From contig JBNKDD010000103.1 in NCBI GenBank assembly GCA_050288085.1, forward strand, positions 1 to 17,765: a DNA stretch of 17,765 nucleotides, given 5' to 3'. The notes below the pieces were generated by a model that was not told the DNA's origin, ran no database searches, and was given only the letters and a program-made list of their open reading frames with translations. Positions 1 to 7,005 of the stretch are shown here, piece after piece. Source of the stretch: JBNKDD01 sp050288085 (GTDB taxonomy: Bacteria; Chloroflexota; Anaerolineae; Aggregatilineales; UBA3940). Each line of letters opens with the position of its first letter. Position 1 is the stretch's first letter. The position numbers and the translations under genes are program-made.

Positions 1-274
1 GGCCGCCTTCCACCAATGCCATCCGGCTGACTTCGGTCAACTGATACTTGCCCTTAGCACGGCTCAAATAGCCGCACGCAACCAGCACTCCGGCGAGGCG
101 TTTGACCCCAATCGGGTTGAGGCCCAACGATTCGGCAAGCTGTGCGATGCTGCCCCCTTTCTCTGGAATGGCAGCAAACAGCCCCAGCGAACCCGCCACA
201 ACCAGAGCATAGGAGCGAATAGCCGGTAGAATCGGATCGGTTAATGGGTTGGGTTGTGGAATCAAATCAGACAT
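1..274 (-). CDS. SAM-dependent methyltransferase, N-terminal dimerisation domain (partial)
   Basis: Partial gene running off the left edge; 91 codons are visible from an ATG at 274. The peptide (begins MSDLIPQPNPLTDPIL) carries a winged-helix pattern: SLGLFAAIPEKGGSIAQLAESLGL, split here as SLGLFAAIPEKGG and SIAQLAESLGL, then a recognition-helix-like stretch ending in LVACGYLSRAKGKYQLTE. This arrangement is typical of the dimerisation domain at the N-terminus of class I O-methyltransferases of the hydroxyneurosterol/caffeate type; the SAM-binding Rossmann domain would lie outside the window. The start is well supported: AGGAGGT at 290-284 lies 9 nt before the ATG. Methyl acceptor unknown. A stand-alone MarR/ArsR-like regulator is the alternative, less likely because of the N-terminal lead and the VVAGSLGLF pattern common in methyltransferases. 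Confidence 0.65.
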   Translation of the reverse strand, partial: MSDLIPQPNPLTDPILPAIRSYALVVAGSLGLFAAIPEKGGSIAQLAESLGLNPIGVKRLAGVLVACGYLSRAKGKYQLTEVSRMALVEGG

Positions 275-467
275 AGGATGATTACCTCCTGATATAGAAT
301 AAAAACAACCGGCAATATGTTTTTTGGGGGTGCCAATTTGAAAGAAAAGGCTAAGCGTGGTTACTCAGAGGTACGTGTGAAGGGATATAGAGAGTTGGAT
401 ATCTAAAGATGGATTTTTTGGAAGGTAGGCAGCATTGTATCATATGGGATGAAATCCGTCTACCTGA
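275..467. other. Intergenic region between two minus-strand genes
   Basis: This 193-bp AT-richer spacer holds the AGGAGGT ribosome site of the methyltransferase (284-290, minus strand). I found no convincing paired -35/-10 boxes. It should contain the methyltransferase promoter and the 3' end of the EVE-nuclease transcript, but no clear intrinsic terminator is visible. Confidence 0.4.
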
Positions 468-1520
468 TCACCTCACCAGCGACTCCGACAGTTCATCCAA
501 TATCGCCGTACTGAAGTAACCCAGGTAGTCCTGCTGCGCCGCCATGAAGTTTGACAGCCGGTCGAAGGCGATAAACCGGCAGCGTTCCGCTAAAGGCGTG
601 GGCTGGCGGTCAAAGGTAGGCCGGTTGACCTCGGCCCGGACTTTATCCCGCCGTTTCTCCTCGGCACAGATAAACATGGCGATATTCAACGATGGGATCA
701 GCATCGCCAGGTCGGACATCCGCAGCAGCCCGGAGTAAACGCTGGTTGTATGCTCCACCTCGAATAGATGAGTCGGATGACCTTCTTGCAGCCAGATCAC
801 GTCAATGTTGCGGATAACGCGTAACGCATCGTCATTGAACGGCAGCGGCGGCAGTTCGGCCACCGATAGATCGCCAAGCCGCCCCCCGCCATATTCCTGC
901 TTGCGATCACCCTTCGGTATCCACACCTCAAATCCCAGCGACCGCCCCAACTTCGCCAGTAGATATTGCATCTCGGTGTGCAGTGAGGGCTGCGGCGGCT
1001 CCTCCTCCGGCCCGATCAGGTCATCCGCCTGGATCACCGCCTCGTCGATCTCCGCCTCATCGAACAGGCTTTGCTCGTTCAACGCCGCCAGAATCAGCAC
1101 TGGATTGTAATCCTCCCACTCCGGCGATTCTTCCAGATGCTTGAGCAGCACCTGTGCAGCTTCGTCAGCCAGCGGACGGGCCGCTAACACCAACGGGACT
1201 CCGTAGCTCCGCGAGTGATAATCATGCAGCGCTTCCCGGATATCCGGCAGACTCATCGAACGGCGATCTTCCGGCTCAACGATCTGTTGCAGCTCGATAT
1301 TCACCCGGTAGGGATAAACATCCCCCTGCCACAAGAACCGCTCATCGTAAAACGGCTCACTGGTGATCTCAAACCGAGCCGCCAGCGCCCGATCCACGTA
1401 GACGATCAGCGTGTCGCCGCGTTTCCAGTCGGATATCTTGTTGATCTTCGATCCCCACACCCGGTATTGGACGGCCAGATGCAGGTTTTCTTCCGTCGCT
1501 GATTGGAGATAAATTGCCAC
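468..1520 (-). CDS. EVE/PUA-like domain fused to PD-(D/E)XK-type nuclease domain
   Basis: Counting from the GTG at 1526, residues 3-130 match the EVE fold of the PUA superfamily: a YLQSATEENL start, then WKRGDTLIVYV, FEITSEPFYDE and YPYRVNIEL. EVE and YTH relatives bind modified bases in RNA or DNA. After an acidic linker (about 150-180), residues 181-300 look like a PD-(D/E)XK core: LHTEMQYLLAKLGRSLGFEVW with E185, then NIDVIW (D242) and LFEVEHT (E256-x-E258), where E258 replaces the usual lysine. The family logic suggests a nuclease steered by a modified base, but this is inference and cleavage is not demonstrated. The longest frame opens with GTG at 1526, where GGAG (1531-1528) is only 1 nt away. 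The GTG at 1520, with the same GGAG 7 nt upstream, is the better start and gives 350 residues. The gene stands alone, with no methylase or helicase partner in view. Confidence 0.65.
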   Translation of the reverse strand: MAIYLQSATEENLHLAVQYRVWGSKINKISDWKRGDTLIVYVDRALAARFEITSEPFYDERFLWQGDVYPYRVNIELQQIVEPEDRRSMSLPDIREALHDYHSRSYGVPLVLAARPLADEAAQVLLKHLEESPEWEDYNPVLILAALNEQSLFDEAEIDEAVIQADDLIGPEEEPPQPSLHTEMQYLLAKLGRSLGFEVWIPKGDRKQEYGGGRLGDLSVAELPPLPFNDDALRVIRNIDVIWLQEGHPTHLFEVEHTTSVYSGLLRMSDLAMLIPSLNIAMFICAEEKRRDKVRAEVNRPTFDRQPTPLAERCRFIAFDRLSNFMAAQQDYLGYFSTAILDELSESLVR

Positions 1521-1593
1521 GCTCACGCTCCGGTTGCTTGTCGTAGTGCGGTCTTAGAGCATACCACATCCGTGGTCCGGCGTCGTTAAAAAA

Positions 1594-1618
1594 ATTCGTG
1601 TCATTCGTGAAATTCGTG
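1594..1618. repeat. Three 9-bp-period copies of ATTCGTG
   Basis: ATTCGTG occurs at 1594-1600, 1603-1609 and 1612-1618, exactly 9 bp apart, and ends 7 bp before the -35 box of the ClbS-family gene. The position would suit an operator. Similar short ATTCGTG strings also occur as dispersed junk repeats, so no regulator is implied with confidence. Confidence 0.45.
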
Positions 1619-1625
1619 GACTCTC

Positions 1626-1654
1626 TTGACGTAGCCGTCCACCTGTTCTATACT
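1626..1654 (+). promoter_or_regulatory. Sigma-70-type promoter for the ClbS-family gene
   Basis: TTGACG (1626-1631), 17-bp spacer, TATACT (1649-1654). Near-consensus housekeeping promoter. The predicted start of transcription near 1661 leaves a leader of about 40 nt before the ATG at 1704. Confidence 0.75.
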
Positions 1655-1703
1655 CTATCAGAACATTTGTTTCTATTGTAACCAACCGAGGAATAACCCA
1701 CCA

Positions 1704-2204
1704 ATGGCAAGACCAAAAACCAAAACCGAACTCCTGACCCTATCCCAGCAAAACTTCGACCGCCTGATGTCACAGATCGACCCCCTCACCCCCACCGAGC
1801 GTGAACAACCCGGCATCAATGGGGAGTGGTCGGTCAAGGATGTGCTGGCCCACCTGATGGCCTGGCATCAGATGTTCTTCACCTGGTATGAAGCCGGTTC
1901 TCGCGGCGAGAAAGTCCCTATGCCCGCACCGGGATTCACCTGGAAAACCACCCCCGAACTCAACGAGCAGATTTACCAGCAGCACAAAGACCAGCCCTAC
2001 GACACCATCCTGACCGGATTCCAGGATTCCCACGCCCGGATCATGCAGATCATCGAAGGCCACACCGACGAGGAATTGTTCACCAAGAAGAAATACAAGT
2101 GGACCGGATCGACCTCACTGGGCAGTTACACCGTATCCGCCACCTCCAGCCACTACGACTGGGCCTCCGACCTGATCAAGAAGTGGCTCAAAACCAAAGC
2201 CTGA
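1704..2204 (+). CDS. ClbS/DfsB family four-helix-bundle protein
   Basis: The 166-residue protein is full length for the ClbS/DfsB (DUF1706) family, a branch of the DinB-like four-helix bundles. Visible hallmarks are KTELLTLSQQNFDRLMSQI at the start, EWSVKDVLAHLMAWHQM (41-57), and the C-terminal SSHYDWASDLIKKWL (148-162). ClbS itself is the colibactin self-resistance protein of E. coli and opens the cyclopropane warhead. Most environmental relatives have unknown substrates and may be general detoxification enzymes or simply binding proteins. No biosynthetic cluster is visible nearby apart from a truncated methyltransferase, so immunity to a local product is only a guess. GAGGA at 1688-1692 lies 11 nt before the ATG. 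A strong promoter of its own and the following TATAAT box indicate a single-gene unit. Confidence 0.85.
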   Translation: MARPKTKTELLTLSQQNFDRLMSQIDPLTPTEREQPGINGEWSVKDVLAHLMAWHQMFFTWYEAGSRGEKVPMPAPGFTWKTTPELNEQIYQQHKDQPYDTILTGFQDSHARIMQIIEGHTDEELFTKKKYKWTGSTSLGSYTVSATSSHYDWASDLIKKWLKTKA

Positions 2205-2265
2205 CCGTAAGGAAATCGGGGGCGATCAGCAAACTCTCCAAAAAGCGCGAAGCCTTGAATTCTCC

Positions 2266-2271
2266 TATAAT
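2266..2271 (+). promoter_or_regulatory. Probable -10 box for the lipoprotein gene
   Basis: Perfect TATAAT at 2266-2271, about 37 nt before the preferred ATG at 2308. No good -35 lies at 16-18 bp upstream (AAAGCG region), so the promoter may be weak or activator-dependent. Confidence 0.5.
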
Positions 2272-2307
2272 GAGATCGAGCAAAAGGTCTGTATGGGAGA
2301 AGATAAG

Positions 2308-3369
2308 ATGTTGAGAATTTCGACGCGTGGGAGGTTGAGATGGATCGCCCTCCTGATGCTGATCCTGGCCGCCGCTGCCTGCAACCTTCCCAATGCGGCT
2401 GAGTTGGGTCTGATCGCGGCAACACCAACCGACGCCCCCGAAGAAGAAGCCACCGAAGAAGTCACACCGACCGAAGCGCTGATCGAGCCAACCGAAAAAC
2501 CAACCGAGGCGGACACAGAAGAAGCGGAAGAAACCGAAGAAACGGAAGCGGACGAAGAAGAAATCGAAGCCGATGTCCAGGTTGAGATCATCTGCGATGC
2601 CGATGCGGAGTATCTCTCGGATGTGAACATCTCGGACGGCACCGCCATCATCATCGGCGAGACCTTCGATAAGACCTGGGAGATCGAAAATACCGGCGAC
2701 TGCGATTGGGATGACACCTACCAGATCGTCCAGATCGAGGGCGATATGCTGATCGCCGAGGAAGAATCCACCGAACTCCCCGACATCAACGCCGGGGAAA
2801 CCGCCGAAATCACTGTCGAGCTGACCCTGTCAGAAGCAGCGGAGATCGGTGAAACCTATAAGGCGACCTTCCAACTCCGCGATCCGAACGGCGAATTTTT
2901 CGGTGACAAGGTATTTGTGATGGTGCAGGCCGCCGACGAAGAGGGCAGCCTCAATGCATCGATCAGCGGCACGGTCTGGGCCGACCGGTGCGACGGTGAT
3001 TCGTGCACGTCCTCCGGCAATATCTTCGGCGGGGGCGGATCATCAGGCGGCGATGGAATCTTCAACTCCGGCGAAGTGGGCATCGGCGGGGTAACCATCC
3101 AGCTCAGCACCGGGGACGGAGCCTGTCCCGGCACCGCAATCACTACGACCACAACCGGCGCATCAGGCTGGTATACTTTCACCGGGTTAGATGCCGGGAA
3201 TTATTGCATCAGCATCGACGCCTCAGAGTCCGCCAACGCGAATGTCCTCGGAGCCGGTAGTTGGACCGCCCCGGCAGGTTACATCAGCGGAAGCCGGGTT
3301 GATATTACAATATCGGTCGCGGCTGGCGCTGAAAAGACAGGCATCAATTTTGGCTGGGATGCAAATTAA
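2308..3369 (+). CDS. Secreted lipoprotein with NBR1-Ig-like and SdrD-B-like domains
   Basis: A basic N-terminus (MLRISTRGRLRW) and hydrophobic helix lead to the lipobox LAAAAC, so the mature protein should start at that cysteine (residue 25 from this start) and be lipid-anchored outside the membrane. Next comes a very acidic Thr/Glu/Pro linker (roughly 40-90), a typical extended stalk. Residues of about 92-205 form an NBR1-type Ig-like domain, with FDKTWEIENTGDCDWDDTY as its signature. The last 140 residues begin SGTVWADRCDGD, contain a Gly/Ser loop, GEVGIGGVTIQL and WYTFTGLDAGNYCI, and match SdrD-B/Cna-B-like adhesin repeats. The longest frame opens at ATG 2293, but GGGAGA at 2295-2300 fits the ATG at 2308 better. 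The role is probably cell-surface binding or scaffolding; there is no catalytic motif. The MBL hydrolase gene follows 18 nt later. Confidence 0.8.
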   Translation: MLRISTRGRLRWIALLMLILAAAACNLPNAAELGLIAATPTDAPEEEATEEVTPTEALIEPTEKPTEADTEEAEETEETEADEEEIEADVQVEIICDADAEYLSDVNISDGTAIIIGETFDKTWEIENTGDCDWDDTYQIVQIEGDMLIAEEESTELPDINAGETAEITVELTLSEAAEIGETYKATFQLRDPNGEFFGDKVFVMVQAADEEGSLNASISGTVWADRCDGDSCTSSGNIFGGGGSSGGDGIFNSGEVGIGGVTIQLSTGDGACPGTAITTTTTGASGWYTFTGLDAGNYCISIDASESANANVLGAGSWTAPAGYISGSRVDITISVAAGAEKTGINFGWDAN

Positions 3370-3387
3370 GCAGGAGGGAAAAAGACT

Positions 3388-4146
3388 ATCCTAAAAACAA
3401 CGCTGATTGACAACTTGATCTGTTACCAGTTCCCCGCACGGCCTGGCTATCACTTTGGATTCAACATCTTTGCACTGCTGCATGAGAGTGAGAGTCAGGC
3501 CACGCTCATCGACACAGCTTATCAAGAGCACGCGGCGGCAGTATTGGCCGATTTAACCGCACAGGGCTACACCATTCAGCAGGTCATCCTATCACATTTT
3601 CACGACGACCACGCCGATGGCCTGCGCGCCTTACCGGAGGTTCCTATCTGGGGAAGCCCACGTTATCAGGAAACCCTCGATCTCTATGGAACACCGGGTG
3701 ATGTTGAGGTATATGCCCCCCAACACTTGCTGACGGATGACACCGAATTGACCGTTGGCCCCTTTAACCTACAGTTCCGCCTGGTACCCGGACATGCACC
3801 CTGCAACGCCTTTACGATCATCAACGGGCAGTTTATCCACGTTGCCGATGAGATCATGTTTTCCAACGCCGGGGAGTCGATTCTGCCCTGGATTGAATCG
3901 ACCCGAATCGCAGAGCACATCCATTCATTGGAATTTCTGCATGCCTATGAGAGCTATACTATGCTGTTGGGACATGGCCCGGCGATCAGCGGGGCAGCGA
4001 CCATCCGGGCGGCGATTGATGATCGCATAAGCTATTTGCGTGCTGTGCTGGAAAGCCCCACACCGATTGCCTATGAAGACGCGGTGGCGGACTGCACCTG
4101 CACATTCTTACACTCGGAGTGGCACGCGGATATCAGTGGTAACTAA
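3388..4146 (+). CDS. Metallo-beta-lactamase-fold hydrolase
   Basis: The MBL signature HFHDDH is present (HxHxDH; H61, H63, D65 and H66 counted from the TTG at 3415), followed by H127 (PGHAP), D145 (VADE) and H187 (LLGHGP). This is a complete two-metal site. The substrate is unknown; the family covers glyoxalase II-like, lactonase-like and related hydrolases, and no beta-lactamase-specific feature is seen. A perfect AGGAGGG (3372-3378) ends 9 nt before an in-frame ATC at 3388, giving 252 residues. No ATG, GTG or TTG stands at that distance. The first conventional start, TTG at 3415 (243 residues), has no ribosome site and begins inside what looks like the first strand. I therefore favour ATC initiation or a local sequence change. 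It is probably co-transcribed with the lipoprotein gene 18 nt upstream. Confidence 0.8.
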   Translation: MLKTTLIDNLICYQFPARPGYHFGFNIFALLHESESQATLIDTAYQEHAAAVLADLTAQGYTIQQVILSHFHDDHADGLRALPEVPIWGSPRYQETLDLYGTPGDVEVYAPQHLLTDDTELTVGPFNLQFRLVPGHAPCNAFTIINGQFIHVADEIMFSNAGESILPWIESTRIAEHIHSLEFLHAYESYTMLLGHGPAISGAATIRAAIDDRISYLRAVLESPTPIAYEDAVADCTCTFLHSEWHADISGN

Positions 4147-4182
4147 AACCTGTAGTGAAGCTGCTTGACACGCCGTCTTGAT

Positions 4183-4926
4183 CTAGGATGATTGTGACTT
4201 TTTCCTTCTCCTGTAGGATAAAAAGCCATGCACAAATACCAGTATAAGAATAACGAAGGTCAAAATCGGTGCCAGGCAAAACACATAACCAAACCATCTG
4301 GGATATGTATACCAAAACGGCTTGCGAACCTCACCAGATTCAACAAACGCCGTGGTTCTATTCGGCCTCACTTCTATCACGCCATATTCAAGGCCAACGG
4401 CAGGAGGATCACAAACTCTATCCTCTTCGTAGTATACGTAGAATGAGTCTGGATTATCCCCGGTTCTCAGTTCGGCAGTACCAGCCCAGGGACACAAAGC
4501 CAGCGTAACTTGGTTCACCCAATCCTCGTCATAGAGAACATAAATCCCATGAAGCGCCCGATCAGTATAACGACCGCCTCCGTCAGTCACAATGCTAATG
4601 TGGATGGTCTCCTGACCTGCAATCCTTTCGTATTGAATGTATTCGACATTTGCTGTATGTGGACTGCCATCCGACAAATAGTGACCTGACACCCTTTCTT
4701 CAACAAGCACCTCACAGTCATCTGACACAATGACTATGTAGTGGCCGCCATCATCCTCAAGGAGAACATCACGGCGTATGACATATGCCGTTCCCGTAGC
4801 ACCGCTCTCAGTCTCATAGGTTTGACTGGCTAGAATCGTGTCATCCGCAGTGAATACCTGATCACATGTTTGAAGCTCAGGTGAACCAATAGGCCACAAT
4901 ACCCAAAGCACCAATAAAACGAGCAT
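4183..4926 (-). CDS. Membrane-anchored extracytoplasmic protein of unknown function
   Basis: I do not recognise a family. The 247-residue product begins with a hydrophobic helix (MLVLLVLWVLWPIG) that could be a signal anchor or cleavable signal. A polar, Asp/Glu/Tyr-rich region of about 180 residues follows, with several cysteines and beta-type alternation. The C-terminus has a strong membrane helix (YVFCLAPILTFVILILVFV, about 213-231) and ends in a basic tail (SYRRRKKSQSS), so the polar part is predicted outside and the tail inside. AGGGGGA lies 6 nt before the ATG at 4926. Base use is visibly more AT-rich than in the neighbouring glycosyltransferase, which may mean separate ancestry. It is convergent with the MBL gene, with 36 nt between stops. 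Confidence 0.6.
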   Translation of the reverse strand: MLVLLVLWVLWPIGSPELQTCDQVFTADDTILASQTYETESGATGTAYVIRRDVLLEDDGGHYIVIVSDDCEVLVEERVSGHYLSDGSPHTANVEYIQYERIAGQETIHISIVTDGGGRYTDRALHGIYVLYDEDWVNQVTLALCPWAGTAELRTGDNPDSFYVYYEEDRVCDPPAVGLEYGVIEVRPNRTTAFVESGEVRKPFWYTYPRWFGYVFCLAPILTFVILILVFVHGFLSYRRRKKSQSS

Positions 4927-4971
4927 CGCTCATCCCCCTATTCGCTCCCCGCACTCAAGCAGTCGGTATTT

Positions 4972-5025
4972 AAGTCCCTCGCCCAAATCTGCGAAGCAGA
5001 TCGGAGTGGGGATTTAGGGTGAGGG
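4972..5025. repeat. Dispersed palindromic repeat, copy 1
   Basis: AAGTCCCTCGCCC is followed by the hairpin ATCTGC-GAA-GCAGAT (4987-5001) and then GGGGATTTAGGGTGAGGG. The outer arms match the copy at 8709-8750 (AAGTCCCC...GGGGATTTAGGGGTGAGGG) while the middle differs. It lies just downstream of the glycosyltransferase stop. It could slow or end transcription, but no T-run follows. Confidence 0.65.
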
Positions 5026-5037
5026 CTATAAGGGCCC

Positions 5038-7005
5038 CTACCGGCCAACCGGTACACGCCCCAACACCAGCGAATCCCCCCCGCCATCAACGATCAGCCG
5101 ATTCCCCTCGAAATCATACAGCCCCACCGCCACCTGATAATCCCCCGCGGACGCATCGAGCGGCAGCACCAGCCCGTGATTATCGATCACTGTTTCACCG
5201 GGCACCCAACTATCGGTCGGTAATTGGTCGCTGGCCGGTTCAGAGTCATGTTGAGCCGCTACAGTCCCATCCGGCCCATACAGGTGAACGAACACCTTGT
5301 ACCGCTGATCCAACGGGCTGTCGGTGCGCCAGAACAAGGTCACCCCCAACGCCTCGCCCGGTGATAGACTATCGGCGCTCAGGCTGAACCCCTCCAGTGT
5401 GATCTGATCCCCAAACCTCGCCCCGACCGCCGTTTCAATCTCATCGGCAGGCTGCCCGACCACAGCATAGGTGACCAGCCGCACCCCGTGATACCACTCC
5501 GAACTGACCGTGAACGCATTCGCCTCAAGCGTCCCCTCAACGATCCGATCCGGGTCTTGCTGCTCCGTGCCCCAATACAGCGCATAGATCCGCCCATAAT
5601 CCGCCAGCAGCCTTCCTAATGTTTCCTCAGTATGGTTATCCGGCAGAGGGGCGATCCCAGGGCCATCCGGGTAATAATAGGTGAACACCTCCCATTGATT
5701 CGGCGCATTGAGCACCACCGCACCGTCCGGCCCAACCTCATCCATAATCCGGGTCGCAATCGCCCGATAATCATCACGCGCATAGGCCGGATCGAAGTAT
5801 AGATGCTGCAAGCCCACCACCGCCGGGAACAGCCCGGCCACAAGCAGCACCACCCCAATCCCCCGGATCGAGATCGTATTGATCGAACTCACACCCGGAA
5901 TCGGTCGGCTGATCTCAAACACCATCACCGCACCGCGTGCGACCAACAGACTCAGCCCCAACGAGGACGGAACCAGGAACTTGATAAACGATTCGGTCGC
6001 CGCGCCGATCACCACCAACGCCGCCACCGGTAGCAGCACCCACGCCGCCACCAACCCAATCCACTCCTCGAACCGCAAATACCGCCGATCTTCTGCCTGA
6101 TCAACCGGCGGGAACAGCCCCAGCACCGCCACAATCAGCAGCGGGATCAACCCAAACCGGGCAGATGCAGCCGGAACGGTCACCCCATAGGCCACCGCCG
6201 AACCGAGCCCCAACGCCCCGACCGGAGTCCCGCCGCTGCTCGGCCAGCTTGTGATCTGCCGGAGCGCCGTCGGCAGCCAGGGCAGGAACAGCACCAGCGC
6301 CGCCTCTTGAATCAGAACCCAGGTCAGCAGCCCGTGTAATTTTTTCGGCCTGCCCATCAACCAGACCAGGAACCCCACCGATTCAGCCGCCAGCACCAAC
6401 GGGAAGCTGTAATGCGTATACAACCCGGCAGCATTCACCAGCACACACCCGCCGATAATCACCGCCGCCCGTCGCGGCCTGAACCGCCCAGCAGTCATCT
6501 CACCGGGAACCGTCAACACCGCAGCCGTCAACAAGACTGAGGCTGCGCTGAGCGTTCCGAGCAGCGCATACATCCGCGCTTCTTGAGCGTAATAAACCTG
6601 AAACGGGTTAATCGCGATCAGCAAGGCAGCGATCACCCCGACCCGTCGATCAAACAACCGCGCGCCAATCGCATAGCACAGCGCCACCGTCAGCACCCCG
6701 GCCAGCGCCGACAAAGCCCGCAGTGCAAACTCGCTGTACCCAACCAATGATCGCCACCCGGCCAGCACGATATAGTAGCCCGGCGGGTGAATATCCCCGC
6801 CCGCCCCATCGATGATCTGCCACAGCGGACGCTCGGCAATCCGCGCCGAATTCCCCTCGTCATTCCAGAACGACTGTGCATCCAACCGGTAAAACCGCAG
6901 CCCGGCAGCCAGCAGCAAAATCAGCGCAAGGAGGAGTATCAACCCAGTGGAGCCGCGAAGTTTATTCGCGGCGGGTTCTAATTGGGTAGCGTCGTCAGCC
7001 CCCAT
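5038..7005 (-). CDS. GT-C family (PMT_2/ArnT-like) membrane glycosyltransferase
   Basis: A GT39/GT83-like enzyme that would move a sugar from a polyprenyl-phosphate donor onto an acceptor on the outer face of the membrane. The first helix (LILLLALILLLAAGLRF) leads into the first external loop with the acidic motif WNDEGN (D49/E50 from this start), the expected catalytic Asp. DIHPPGYY (about 71-78) and FQVYYAQEARMY are further PMT_2 hallmarks. About ten membrane helices follow. The last 120 residues are a soluble beta-sandwich-like domain (LSPGEALGVTLFWR, YKVFVHLYGPDG). The longest frame opens at 7059, inside the upstream gene. The ATG at 7005 overlaps that gene's stop by 11 nt and has GGTGA just upstream, so coupled translation is likely. 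A dispersed hairpin repeat (6952-6972) encodes AANKLRG in the N-terminal tail. Donor and acceptor are unknown. Confidence 0.85.
   Translation of the reverse strand: MGADDATQLEPAANKLRGSTGLILLLALILLLAAGLRFYRLDAQSFWNDEGNSARIAERPLWQIIDGAGGDIHPPGYYIVLAGWRSLVGYSEFALRALSALAGVLTVALCYAIGARLFDRRVGVIAALLIAINPFQVYYAQEARMYALLGTLSAASVLLTAAVLTVPGEMTAGRFRPRRAAVIIGGCVLVNAAGLYTHYSFPLVLAAESVGFLVWLMGRPKKLHGLLTWVLIQEAALVLFLPWLPTALRQITSWPSSGGTPVGALGLGSAVAYGVTVPAASARFGLIPLLIVAVLGLFPPVDQAEDRRYLRFEEWIGLVAAWVLLPVAALVVIGAATESFIKFLVPSSLGLSLLVARGAVMVFEISRPIPGVSSINTISIRGIGVVLLVAGLFPAVVGLQHLYFDPAYARDDYRAIATRIMDEVGPDGAVVLNAPNQWEVFTYYYPDGPGIAPLPDNHTEETLGRLLADYGRIYALYWGTEQQDPDRIVEGTLEANAFTVSSEWYHGVRLVTYAVVGQPADEIETAVGARFGDQITLEGFSLSADSLSPGEALGVTLFWRTDSPLDQRYKVFVHLYGPDGTVAAQHDSEPASDQLPTDSWVPGETVIDNHGLVLPLDASAGDYQVAVGLYDFEGNRLIVDGGGDSLVLGRVPVGR
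6952..6972. repeat. Dispersed hairpin repeat, copy inside the glycosyltransferase gene
   Basis: GCCGCGAA (6952-6959), loop GTTTA, TTCGCGGC (6965-6972): a perfect 8-bp stem. The same motif recurs at 8671-8691 and 10338-10365. Here it is translated in frame as part of the cytoplasmic tail before the first membrane helix. Confidence 0.75.

Noticed and set aside
1594..1618. CRISPR array or origin iterons from the ATTCGTG repeats
   Set aside because: Only three 7-bp units with 2-bp gaps; there are no spacers, cas genes or replication genes nearby.
3388..4146. Beta-lactamase (antibiotic resistance) assignment for the MBL-fold gene
   Set aside because: Only the generic metal-binding motifs are visible; nothing indicates beta-lactam specificity.
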